Notes under the pieces: generated by a model
Told to the model about the DNA's origin: nothing
What the model saw: the letters and a program-made list of their open reading frames with translations, nothing else
The model's database searches: none
In this document: positions 51,871 to 59,040 of the stretch, piece after piece
How the letters are laid out: each line of letters starts with the position of its first letter
How positions within the stretch are numbered: position 1 is the stretch's first letter
Translations under genes and position numbers: made by a program
NCBI GenBank assembly: GCA_019115125.1
Contig: DXEG01000056.1
Span: forward strand, 1 to 59,040
Length of the DNA: 59,040 nt
Direction of reading: 5' to 3'
Source of the DNA: Candidatus Blautia faecipullorum
GTDB taxonomy: Bacteria; Bacillota; Clostridia; Lachnospirales; Lachnospiraceae

Positions 51871-52857
51871 ATGCCTGAAGTATCGGTGATTATACCTGTT
51901 TATAACAATGAAAAATTTGTGGAGAGATGCATCCGTTCTGTGATGGAGCAAAGCTTTGAGGATTTGGAAATTCTAGTGATTAATGATGGAAGTACGGACG
52001 GAAGCGGCGATATACTGGAAGAGCTGGCCGCTCAGGACAGCCGCATCCGCTATATGAAGCAGGAAAATAAGGGAGTGGCGGAGGCCAGAAACCGGGGGAT
52101 CGATCATGCCCGCGGCGTTTATCTGACCTTTGTAGACGGCGACGACTACATCGGCAGGGATTACATCAGGAATTTTTATGATGCTGCCAGGGAGAAACAG
52201 GCGGAGATGCTGATATGCGGCCTTTCTTATGTGGACATGGATGGCAGGCTGCTCAGACGTACAGTTCCGGGAGAGTACCGGAAACTGGATAAGGAGGAAT
52301 GGGCCCTTCGCATTTCCGCGGTCTGGTCTCACTTTTATCAGCGCAGTCTATGGGAGAAATATAACGTACGTTTCTGCCCGGGGGAGAGGGGCGAGGATAT
52401 GCCGGTTTCCTTGTTTTTTAGTACGGTATGTGATAAAATAGCCACAATACCGGAGACCGGATATTTTTATGTACAGCATGCTTCTTCAGCGGTTCATAAT
52501 TTCCGGGGATTGAAGAATTATTCCCTTCCGTACCGGGCTCTGGAGAATATGATCCAAAAAATACAAAAGACGGGAATTGCCAACAGTCCTGAATTTTATG
52601 AGCTTTTTGTTCTGAGGATACTGGCGACCTGCTTTTTTGAACTGGCGCCGGGAGCTACCCCGGAAAAGATGAAAGAACTTTGTGATTATATTGTAAGAAT
52701 TCTCAAAAGCTATTTTCCGGGATTTTATAAAAATAAAAAAGCCCGCCTGACATCGGGCGCAGACATCCCTTTTATCCAGAAAGCAGCAGTAAAAACACTG
52801 ATTTTTCTGGTGAGAACACGGCTGATATATCCGGTTTCCCGTCTGATGAGCAGATGA
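51871..52857 (+). CDS. GT2 glycosyltransferase (EpsJ/WfgS-like)
   Basis: A 328-residue GT-A enzyme. It opens VSVIIPVYNNEKFVERCIRSV, with INDGSTDGSGDI at the nucleotide site and FVDGDDYIGRDY as the metal-binding DxD-like motif. The start follows AAGGAGAAGGATC. The C-terminal third is helical and basic, suited to the membrane surface. It is part of the glycan operon; specificity is unknown. Confidence 0.92.
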   Translation: MPEVSVIIPVYNNEKFVERCIRSVMEQSFEDLEILVINDGSTDGSGDILEELAAQDSRIRYMKQENKGVAEARNRGIDHARGVYLTFVDGDDYIGRDYIRNFYDAAREKQAEMLICGLSYVDMDGRLLRRTVPGEYRKLDKEEWALRISAVWSHFYQRSLWEKYNVRFCPGERGEDMPVSLFFSTVCDKIATIPETGYFYVQHASSAVHNFRGLKNYSLPYRALENMIQKIQKTGIANSPEFYELFVLRILATCFFELAPGATPEKMKELCDYIVRILKSYFPGFYKNKKARLTSGADIPFIQKAAVKTLIFLVRTRLIYPVSRLMSR

Positions 52858-52953
52858 ATTCCTGGTTTCTGTATTAGCAGTGAAGAAAAGAGCAGATGAG
52901 TTTTAACGGAGCGGGCGTATGGATAAAATGTCTGTCTACAGGAGAAAAATTAC

Positions 52954-53832
52954 ATGGAAACAGTGAGCTTTGTGATTTTGCATTACGGAGACTGGAAGAC
53001 TACAGATACCTGCGTGCAGTCAATTCTGAAAATGGAACATCAGGAGAGAATCCGGCTTGTTATCGTGGATAATGATATTCAAAAAAGCGGGCGGGAGAGG
53101 AAAGAGTTTGCTGTATTCTATGAGGGAGATCCAAGGATTTCGGTTCTAACGATTAGAGAAAACGGCGGTTTTTCGTACGCGAATAACCAAGGATACCGCT
53201 ATGCAAGAGAAGAGCTGGAATCTTCTTATATTATTATACTGAACAATGACATTGAATTCCCTCAGAGGGATTTCCTGAAACGTCTGGATGAGAGCAGAGG
53301 GAGATACCTCTGTCATATTTTGGGGCCGGACATCGTACGCGCAGGCGCCGGAGAGCATCAGAATCCTATGGACGTCCGGCTGAGAACTGCAGAAGAAGCC
53401 CGATACACAGTCCGTATGAATCGTCTGGCACTGGCTGTTTATCCGGCGGTCTACCCGTTGCTGCGGCGGAAGCTGAAAAAGGAGCAAGAAAAGAAGCTGC
53501 GCCGGAAGAAGGAAGAGGAGAAATTTTATCAGGAGATCCAGGAAAATATTGTCCCCTTTGGGGCCTGCCTGGTTTTTACCCCTGATTTTGTGGAAAAGGA
53601 AGAGCTGGCGTTTGTTCCTGAAACGCGTTTTTTTTATGAGGAATATATTCTTGCATACCGCTGTCAGAAAAAGAAATACCGTATCGTTTATGATCCGTCC
53701 CTGAAAGTGCTTCATGAAAACGGGGCGTCCACAAGAAAAACCTATCGGAATGAGAAAAAAAGGATAAAATTCATGATGGAGAGGACAAAAGAGGCGGCGG
53801 AAATCTATCTTGAAATGATTACCGGAGGTTGA
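52954..53832 (+). CDS. GT2 glycosyltransferase (rhamnosyltransferase-like)
   Basis: A 292-residue GT-A enzyme. VSFVILHYGDWKTTDTCVQSI opens it, with LVIVDNDI, ENGGFSYANNQGYRYA and IILNNDIEF as the WbbL/rhamnosyltransferase-like motifs, and FFYEEYILAYRC as the catalytic ED-type loop. A lysine-rich linker at ~160-195 (RRKLKKEQEKKLRRKKEEE) is unusual and may contact the membrane. The start follows AGGAGAAAAATTAC. It ends 3 bases before the ABC exporter permease gene. Confidence 0.88.
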   Translation: METVSFVILHYGDWKTTDTCVQSILKMEHQERIRLVIVDNDIQKSGRERKEFAVFYEGDPRISVLTIRENGGFSYANNQGYRYAREELESSYIIILNNDIEFPQRDFLKRLDESRGRYLCHILGPDIVRAGAGEHQNPMDVRLRTAEEARYTVRMNRLALAVYPAVYPLLRRKLKKEQEKKLRRKKEEEKFYQEIQENIVPFGACLVFTPDFVEKEELAFVPETRFFYEEYILAYRCQKKKYRIVYDPSLKVLHENGASTRKTYRNEKKRIKFMMERTKEAAEIYLEMITGG

Positions 53833-53835
53833 TTT

Positions 53836-54621
53836 ATGCATAATAAAAAAGAAAAAATAGACTGGCAGTTTCTGATCCAGTTTTCTATAGATGATTTCCG
53901 CAATAAGTATGCGGGTTCTCTGATGGGAGTAACCTGGGCGTTTATCCAACCCCTCATGACTATCGTCATCTATTGGTTTATTTTTCAGATAGGGTTCCGT
54001 TCACAGCCGGTAGAGGATTATCCCTTCGTATTATGGCTGGTGGCGGGCATTATCCCCTGGTTTTTTATCAGTGAGTCAGTGACAGGAGTGACGCCCAGCC
54101 TTGCGGAATACAGTTATCTCGTAAAGAAGGTGCTTTTTAATATCAACATTCTGCCGCTGACCAGGATTATTTCCTGCTTTCTGGTACAGATTTTTCTGGT
54201 GGTTTTTACCATAGTATTTTTTGCCTGCTTCGGATATTTTCCGGATGTTTATTATCTGCAGCTTCCTTATTATATGCTTTATATGATACTGCTTCTGACA
54301 GGGATGGGTTACTGCACGGCAGCGCTGTATCCTTTTTTTAAAGATCTTCTGCAGATTGTCAACATCGTTATGCAGGTAGTATTCTGGCTGACGCCTATTG
54401 TGTGGAATTTTGATATTATGTCAGAAGGAATACGCCGGATTCTGGTGCTGAACCCTTTTTATTATGTTGTCACCGGTTACAGGAACGCCTTTATTTACAA
54501 GGAATTTTTCTGGGAAAACTGGAAAATGGGGATTTATTACTGGGCGGCGGCGCTTCTTTTTCTGCTCGCCGGAAGAAAAGTTTTCCAGAAAATGAAAATA
54601 CATTTTGCGGATGTACTGTAA
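53836..54621 (+). CDS. ABC-2 polysaccharide export permease (Wzm/TagG type)
   Basis: A 261-residue membrane protein with six hydrophobic segments. The cytoplasmic N-terminus IQFSIDDFRNKYAGSLMGVTW and ending WAAALLFLLAGRKVFQKMK are typical of O-antigen or teichoic acid export permeases. It forms the channel for a completed lipid-linked glycan, with the ATPase encoded 12 bases downstream. The start follows CCGGAGGTTGATTT. Confidence 0.93.
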   Translation: MHNKKEKIDWQFLIQFSIDDFRNKYAGSLMGVTWAFIQPLMTIVIYWFIFQIGFRSQPVEDYPFVLWLVAGIIPWFFISESVTGVTPSLAEYSYLVKKVLFNINILPLTRIISCFLVQIFLVVFTIVFFACFGYFPDVYYLQLPYYMLYMILLLTGMGYCTAALYPFFKDLLQIVNIVMQVVFWLTPIVWNFDIMSEGIRRILVLNPFYYVVTGYRNAFIYKEFFWENWKMGIYYWAAALLFLLAGRKVFQKMKIHFADVL

Positions 54622-54633
54622 GAGGAGCCGGAA

Positions 54634-55950
54634 ATGAATGATACAATGATAAAAATAACAGATTTGAAAAAAGAATACAGACTGTACGACAGTCCGGCGG
54701 ACAGGGTAAGAGAGGTATTCAGCCCTACCGGACGAAAATACAGCAGACAGTTCAAGGCTCTGGACGGAATCCATATTGATGTAAAAAAAGGCGAGACTGT
54801 AGGTATTATAGGAACCAACGGGGCAGGCAAGTCCACGCTTCTGAAAATCATCACAGGAGTACTGCCGCCGACCTCAGGCGAGGTACAGGTCAATGGAAAA
54901 ATCGCCGCCCTTCTGGAGCTGGGGGCCGGGTTTAACCAGGAATATACCGGACTTCAGAATATTTATCTGAACGGAAGGATTATGGGCTTCAGCCGGAAAC
55001 AAATGGACGGGAGAGTCAAAGATATCATTGAATTTGCGGATATTGGAGATTTTCTGAACCAACCGGTAAAAACGTATTCCAGCGGCATGTTCGCAAGGCT
55101 CGCGTTTGCCGTGGCGATCAATGTAGAGCCGGATATTCTGATCGTAGATGAAGCTTTGAGCGTCGGCGACCTTTTTTTTCAGAATAAATGTTTCCGGAAG
55201 TTTGAGGAGCTGAAAGGAAAGGGAGTGACGATTTTATTCGTTTCCCATGATATAGCCAGCGTGCGTCAGATGTGTTCCCGGGTTCTTTGGATCGATCATG
55301 GCACTCAGAAAAAGTTCGGAGACTGCGGTCTGGTATGCGATATGTATATGGACGAAAAAAGAAAGTCTATGAATGAGGGCGTTACGGTGTCGTCCAGGGG
55401 AGAAGAAAGGATCACTCCCGTATATCCCGGCGGGCGGACGGTATTCCCGGCGCTCCGGTATAAAAGCAGTAAGCTTGTTTCCGGCAGCTTCCGTATTCTG
55501 AGCTGCTTTATTACAGACAGCAGAGGCTCTGTCACCACGGATATGCTGGTGGAAAACGAGTATGAGTTCCATATGGCGGTGGAATTTTTTGAGGATATGG
55601 ACCGGCTGATCGCAGGTTTCGTCTTTGAAAACAATAAAGGACTTCCTCTGTATGATATTAATAATTATATCAGCCAGGGACAGACCTGGCAGGGAAAAAA
55701 AGGGCAGGTTTCGGAAATTATATTCAAATACCGCCTGCCGAGAATTATGAAGGGAACTTATGTAGTAAGCGCGGCCCTGGCTCAGGGAACCCAGGAAAGG
55801 CATATTATGCTGACCTGGCTGCACGGCGCGCTGGAGGCGACTGTATATAACGAAGGATATAATTCTTCCTATATAGAGATACCAAGCGAGATACAGATTC
55901 AGCAGTTTGAAAGAGACCAGATTGAGATAGCAGGGGAGGATGAAAAGTGA
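54634..55950 (+). CDS. ABC export ATPase with C-terminal glycan-binding domain (Wzt/TagH type)
   Basis: A 438-residue protein. Residues ~1-245 form the ATPase: Walker A GTNGAGKSTLLK, signature YSSGMFARLAFAVA, Walker B ILIVDEALSVGD. Residues ~270-438 resemble the Wzt C-terminal beta-sandwich that recognises the capped end of the glycan in some O-antigen systems. It would couple export to chain completion. The start follows AGAGGAGCCGGAA. The methyltransferase gene overlaps its end by 4 bases, and methylation is a known chain-ending mark for such exporters. Confidence 0.92.
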   Translation: MNDTMIKITDLKKEYRLYDSPADRVREVFSPTGRKYSRQFKALDGIHIDVKKGETVGIIGTNGAGKSTLLKIITGVLPPTSGEVQVNGKIAALLELGAGFNQEYTGLQNIYLNGRIMGFSRKQMDGRVKDIIEFADIGDFLNQPVKTYSSGMFARLAFAVAINVEPDILIVDEALSVGDLFFQNKCFRKFEELKGKGVTILFVSHDIASVRQMCSRVLWIDHGTQKKFGDCGLVCDMYMDEKRKSMNEGVTVSSRGEERITPVYPGGRTVFPALRYKSSKLVSGSFRILSCFITDSRGSVTTDMLVENEYEFHMAVEFFEDMDRLIAGFVFENNKGLPLYDINNYISQGQTWQGKKGQVSEIIFKYRLPRIMKGTYVVSAALAQGTQERHIMLTWLHGALEATVYNEGYNSSYIEIPSEIQIQQFERDQIEIAGEDEK

Positions 55951-56876
55951 GCAGTTATACCGGAGAAAGATTCCTGCCGGAGGAGTGCCGGGGCGAAATG
56001 GCGGCGGAGCATTATCAGAGGTATCAGTTCGCCGCGCAGCTTGTAAAAGGTAAGACAGTCCTGGACGCCGCCTGCGGGGAAGGCTATGGAAGCAGCCTTC
56101 TTGCGGAAACAGCGTCCCGAGTGACGGGACTCGATATTGACAAAGAGGCGGTAGAGCAGGCAAATCAAAAGTACGGCGGTGAGAAGCTGTCTTACTGCAG
56201 CGGGAGCGTTGAGAAGCTGCCCTTTGAGGATCAGTCCTTTGATGTGATTGTTTCCTTTGAAACCATTGAGCATGTGGGAGAAGAGATCCAGAAGAATTTT
56301 CTCAGTGAAATATGCCGCGTGCTGAAAAAAGACGGGGTTCTGATCATGTCTACTCCTAATAAAGCGGTGTATACAGATCTTGTGGAAGGTCAGAATCCGT
56401 TCCATATAAAAGAGTTTTATGTGAAGGAATTTCAGGAATTTCTGGGAAGCCGTTTTGCCAATATGGAGTTCTACTGCCAGTATCCGAATCTGGGATATTT
56501 CATTTCACGGGAAAATGAGAGCATTGACATATATAATAGGAAAGGAAAAACTCAGGAAGAAAGCCGCTATATCATTGCCGTATGCTCCAATACAGCCCGC
56601 AGGTATGAGGTGGATACCGGAGATCTGACTATTTTTGAGGATCAGATGTATTACGAGCTGAACCGTTACGCCCATGAAAAAGAACAGCAGATTCTGGAGA
56701 TGAAAGCCGAGGCCGAAGCTTTCGAGAGGCAGCTTGAGGAGAGTATACGGCAGCAGAAGGAGTATATAGAAAAGCTGGAAGATGATCTCCGGCTGCTGAA
56801 GGAGCCGTATAAGGCGCTGTTGCTGCACTGGAGACATCCGGTGAAATATTTAAGGGAGAAAATAAAAGGAAAGTGA
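55947..56876 (+). CDS. SAM-dependent methyltransferase with C-terminal coiled coil
   Basis: A 309-residue protein starting with GTG after GGGGAGGATGAAAA, overlapping the Wzt-type gene by 4 bases. The class I SAM motif is VLDAACGEGYGSSLL, with GLDIDKE and the post-motif LPFEDQSFDVIVSFETIEHV. Residues ~230-290 are a coiled coil (EKEQQILEMKAEAEAFERQLE). This order, Wzt with a glycan-binding domain then a methyltransferase with a coiled coil, resembles WbdD-type chain-length control, where a coiled-coil ruler methyltransferase caps the polymer (inference). Confidence 0.88.
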   Translation: MSSYTGERFLPEECRGEMAAEHYQRYQFAAQLVKGKTVLDAACGEGYGSSLLAETASRVTGLDIDKEAVEQANQKYGGEKLSYCSGSVEKLPFEDQSFDVIVSFETIEHVGEEIQKNFLSEICRVLKKDGVLIMSTPNKAVYTDLVEGQNPFHIKEFYVKEFQEFLGSRFANMEFYCQYPNLGYFISRENESIDIYNRKGKTQEESRYIIAVCSNTARRYEVDTGDLTIFEDQMYYELNRYAHEKEQQILEMKAEAEAFERQLEESIRQQKEYIEKLEDDLRLLKEPYKALLLHWRHPVKYLREKIKGK

Positions 56877-56884
56877 GAGGAAAT

Positions 56885-58573
56885 ATGGATATTGTATATG
56901 TAGCATACAATTCAGAAAAATGGACAGACCGCTGCTTTTCCTCCCTTCTAAACTCGGATTATGATCTGAAAAACGTAAATATCTATGTAGTGGATAACGC
57001 TTCTACGGATCATACGGTGGAAAACCTGTACCGGGCAAAAGAAAAACTCAAGGATCAGGTAAGAAATTTTGAGATTATTGAATCCGAAAAAAATCTGGGA
57101 TTCGGAAGAGGAAATAATCTGGGCTTTCAGAAGGGCAGCTCCGATATCGTGTGTTTCTTTAATATAGATACGGAAGTGCTGAGTAGTACTTTGTCTGAGC
57201 TCATGAAGGCAGTGGAACAGTCCGACAGCGATACGGCTATGTGGGAGATCCGCCAGTTTCCCTATGAACATCCCAAGATTTACGATCCTCTTACCCAGGA
57301 AGCACTCTGGAGCAGCGGCGCCGCTTTCGCCATAAGACGGGAAGTCTATGAGAAACTGGGCGGCTTTGATGAGAAAATCTTCATGTATGGAGAGGACGTG
57401 GATCTGAGCTGGCGGCTCAGATCTTTCGGATATAAAATCCGTTATGTTCCCAGATCTGTGATTATGCACTATTCCTATGAAGAGGCGGGAGTGGTCAAGC
57501 CGAATCAGCATGTGTTCGGTGTGATCAACAATCTTATGCTGCGCTACCGGTTCGGAGGCCTGAAGGATATCCTGAAAGGGCATCTGAAATTCTGGTTTCT
57601 TATGGGAGTGCCCAGCGCCTTTCCGCACTCCAAGCGGATGCTGCTGCGGGAATATGCCCGCCATTTCGTAAATATCCCTCACTTTCATTCTGCAAAGACA
57701 CATGGAAAGTGCCGGGAATTTACCCCTCAGTTTCGGATGTGGGATTATTCCCAGAACAGGGAAGGCGGGTATTATGTGAACGAATTACCGGAAGAAAACC
57801 CCAGGGTCTCCGTTATCGTGAGAACCTGCGGACGCCCGTCTGTACTCCGGGAGACTCTGATCAGTCTGAGAAACCAGACGTATTCCAATATTGAGATTGT
57901 AGTAGTGGAGGATGGGGCGGACGTTTCCGGAAAGATGATAAAAGAAGAATTCAGTGATCTGAATATCGTATATTTTGCCACAGGAGAGAAGGCAGGCAGA
58001 TCAAAGGCCGGAAATCTGGCTATGGAAAAGGCTTCGGGAAAGTATCTGAATTTCCTTGACGACGACGATCTGTTCTTTGCCGATCATGTGGAGGTGCTGG
58101 TGTCCCAGCTTGTCAAAGGGGAAAACCGCGCGGCCTATGCCTTTGCGTTTGAAACCCCGGTGGAGATCCGCAGCAGGGAGCCGTACGAGTATACGGTGAA
58201 GCAGTACAAAGAAGTGCACAAGCATGAATTTGACAAGGTAGTGCTTTGCCACCACAATTATATTCCCATACAGTCCATCATGTTTGAAAAATCACTTTTT
58301 CTGGAATATGGTGGCCTTGATGAAAGTCTTGACGCTCTGGAGGACTGGGATCTGTGGGTGAGATATTCGCTCCATACGGATTTTACCTGTGTGAAAAAGA
58401 CGACATCCATATACCGTGTGCCCCATAACCGGAAAATTAATGCGGACAGACAGAAAGCTCTGGATGAGGCGTTGGTGATCGTGAGGAACAAACATAAGGG
58501 CTATATTCAAACTGTCAGCGTGTATGATCTGGCGATGATGTATGAAAAAAGGCATAGTTTTCTGCCAAGGTAA
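56885..58573 (+). CDS. Tandem-domain GT2 glycosyltransferase
   Basis: A 562-residue protein with two GT-A domains. The first (1-~260) has MDIVYVAYNSEKWTDRCFSSL, VVDNASTDHTVE, NLGFGRGNNLGFQ and FMYGEDVDLSWRL, rhamnosyltransferase-like. The second (~300-560) has RVSVIVRTCGRPSVLRETLIS, VVVEDGADVSG and NFLDDDDLFFADH. The start MDIVYVAY follows GAGAGGAAAT, 8 bases after the methyltransferase stop. Two catalytic domains suggest alternating or two-step sugar addition. Last gene of the operon; no clear terminator hairpin follows. Confidence 0.92.
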   Translation: MDIVYVAYNSEKWTDRCFSSLLNSDYDLKNVNIYVVDNASTDHTVENLYRAKEKLKDQVRNFEIIESEKNLGFGRGNNLGFQKGSSDIVCFFNIDTEVLSSTLSELMKAVEQSDSDTAMWEIRQFPYEHPKIYDPLTQEALWSSGAAFAIRREVYEKLGGFDEKIFMYGEDVDLSWRLRSFGYKIRYVPRSVIMHYSYEEAGVVKPNQHVFGVINNLMLRYRFGGLKDILKGHLKFWFLMGVPSAFPHSKRMLLREYARHFVNIPHFHSAKTHGKCREFTPQFRMWDYSQNREGGYYVNELPEENPRVSVIVRTCGRPSVLRETLISLRNQTYSNIEIVVVEDGADVSGKMIKEEFSDLNIVYFATGEKAGRSKAGNLAMEKASGKYLNFLDDDDLFFADHVEVLVSQLVKGENRAAYAFAFETPVEIRSREPYEYTVKQYKEVHKHEFDKVVLCHHNYIPIQSIMFEKSLFLEYGGLDESLDALEDWDLWVRYSLHTDFTCVKKTTSIYRVPHNRKINADRQKALDEALVIVRNKHKGYIQTVSVYDLAMMYEKRHSFLPR

Positions 58574-58650
58574 ACGGCGGAATGTGTTTCCAGCAATGGT
58601 CAGAATACAAGGCAATTGTTTGAAGATTTTGTATTATTGGGAAGCTCCAA

Positions 58651-58686
58651 CAGGAAAAATTAGTAATTTTTGTTAATTTTTTCCTG
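58651..58686. promoter_or_regulatory. AT-rich inverted repeat upstream of the last gene
   Basis: CAGGAAAAAT and ATTTTTTCCTG form an imperfect inverted repeat ~35 bases upstream of a strong promoter. It could be an operator or a weak terminator of the glycan operon. Confidence 0.35.
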
Positions 58687-58717
58687 AATAATTCATGAAA
58701 ATAATGTGAAATATCTA

Positions 58718-58746
58718 TTGACAAAAATATCCTCTTTGGCTATACT
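58718..58746 (+). promoter_or_regulatory. Strong promoter of the secreted-protein gene
   Basis: A consensus -35 box TTGACA (58718-58723), 17 bases, then a -10 box TATACT (58741-58746). The predicted start is near 58752. Confidence 0.85.
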
Positions 58747-58750
58747 TTAC

Positions 58751-58966
58751 CTATAAGTTGAATGGCAGAAAGTCTTTTTTTTTCCAAAAAAGGTACTGTT
58801 TACATACAGGACAGCTCTGGCCGTTTTGTCAGGGGAGGATAAGGGGAGGAAGGCCTTTTGCTGTGCGTGTCCCCTGGTATTTATGAGCGGGTTCAGCAGC
58901 CTCTTATAGAAAAAGGAAACACGAGGACAACATGAAAAAATTTATTAAAGAAAAGGAGACTTGGAT
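58751..58966 (+). ncRNA. Long, possibly structured 5' leader
   Basis: About 210 bases of untranslated leader. CTATAAG at its very start (58751-58757) can pair with CTTATAG at 58903-58909, enclosing an inner pairing of CAGGGGA with TCCCCTG (58870-58876 side) and a GGCC/GGCC arm. I see no match to a riboswitch class I know. A regulatory RNA is possible but unproven. Confidence 0.35.
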
Positions 58967-59040
58967 ATGATGAACAAGAAAAGACTTGCAGTATTGGCTA
59001 TGTCTGCTGTAATGACTGCAAGTACCGTATCTATGCCTGT
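58967..59040 (+). CDS. Secreted protein, N-terminus only (cut by window end)
   Basis: The frame MMNKKRLAVLAMSAVMTAST continues to the window end with VSMPV and looks like a signal peptide: basic start, hydrophobic core, then polar/Pro residues. AAAAGGAGACTTGGAT precedes two adjacent ATG codons, 58967 and 58970. No function can be read from 24 codons. The strong promoter and long leader suggest an abundant surface or secreted protein. Confidence 0.7.
   Translation, partial: MMNKKRLAVLAMSAVMTASTVSMP

Noticed and set aside
58751-58966. Cyclic di-GMP riboswitch before the secreted-protein gene
   Set aside because: The conserved GEMM-I or c-di-GMP-II core sequences were not found.

Overview
The window looks like chromosomal DNA of a strictly anaerobic gut Clostridium of the family Lachnospiraceae. 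Pointers are the strong AGGAGG-type ribosome binding sites, a MetV/MetF/RnfC-type methylenetetrahydrofolate reductase, a rubredoxin-tagged glutamate-synthase-like enzyme, AraC/LacI-controlled glycoside loci with a GPH-type transporter, and an ABC-exported cell-wall glycopolymer cluster. This is inferred from gene content; no rRNA or tRNA gene was seen to confirm it.

Region 1 (1-4.5 kb) is a mosaic accessory island, AT-rich on its left side. It holds a reverse transcriptase-Cas1 fusion, cas2 and a short CRISPR array (29-nt repeats, 6 clear spacers plus an eroded older unit). The array promoter lies on the minus strand, so array and cas genes read the same way. No effector or Cas6 gene is visible. 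The cassette is bracketed by a direct duplication (1-415 and 3006-3414) that carries a decayed second RT-cas1 3' end, and by 17-bp inverted repeats. Next to it are a fragment of a flavodoxin gene, a Phd-Doc toxin-antitoxin pair with an autoregulatory-type operator, and an aldo/keto reductase fragment.

Region 2 (4.5-12.9 kb): a MerR regulator with an exported lipoprotein flavodoxin, a LysR regulator with a YfcC-like carboxylate transporter and an M20 amidohydrolase, then a YtcJ-like amidohydrolase and a protein resembling the LOR/SDH (TIGR00300) family. Region 3 (13.1-20.7 kb): a C1 module (MetV-RnfC fusion, second MetV, MetF), a thioesterase, a DUF1653 protein, a rubredoxin/glutamate-synthase-like flavoprotein and an HpcH/HpaI aldolase. 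Region 4 (20.76-22.28 kb) is a compact, AT-richer, translationally coupled three-gene cassette of unknown function.

Region 5 (22.3-32.7 kb) is a glycoside-processing locus: an AraC regulator (apparently frameshifted at its start), an alpha-L-rhamnosidase-like enzyme, a clan GH-A glycosidase, a type-B carboxylesterase, a GPH/MelB-type symporter and a flavin/Fe-S ene-reductase. Together they could import, deacylate, deglycosylate and reduce plant phenolic glycosides (inference). Region 6 (33-46.4 kb): a P-type ATPase, phosphoglucomutase, a BRO/DinD-like gene flanked by a 39-bp perfect direct repeat, a sugar ABC importer, a LacI regulator, a divergent GH94 phosphorylase and thioredoxin. GH94 would yield glucose-1-phosphate, the substrate of the nearby phosphoglucomutase. 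Region 7 (46.5-58.6 kb) is one long co-directional operon for a cell-surface glycan (glycosyltransferases, DUF2142 and DUF2304 membrane proteins, Wzm/Wzt-type ABC exporter, methyltransferase). The window ends inside a secreted-protein gene preceded by a strong promoter and a 210-nt leader that may be structured.
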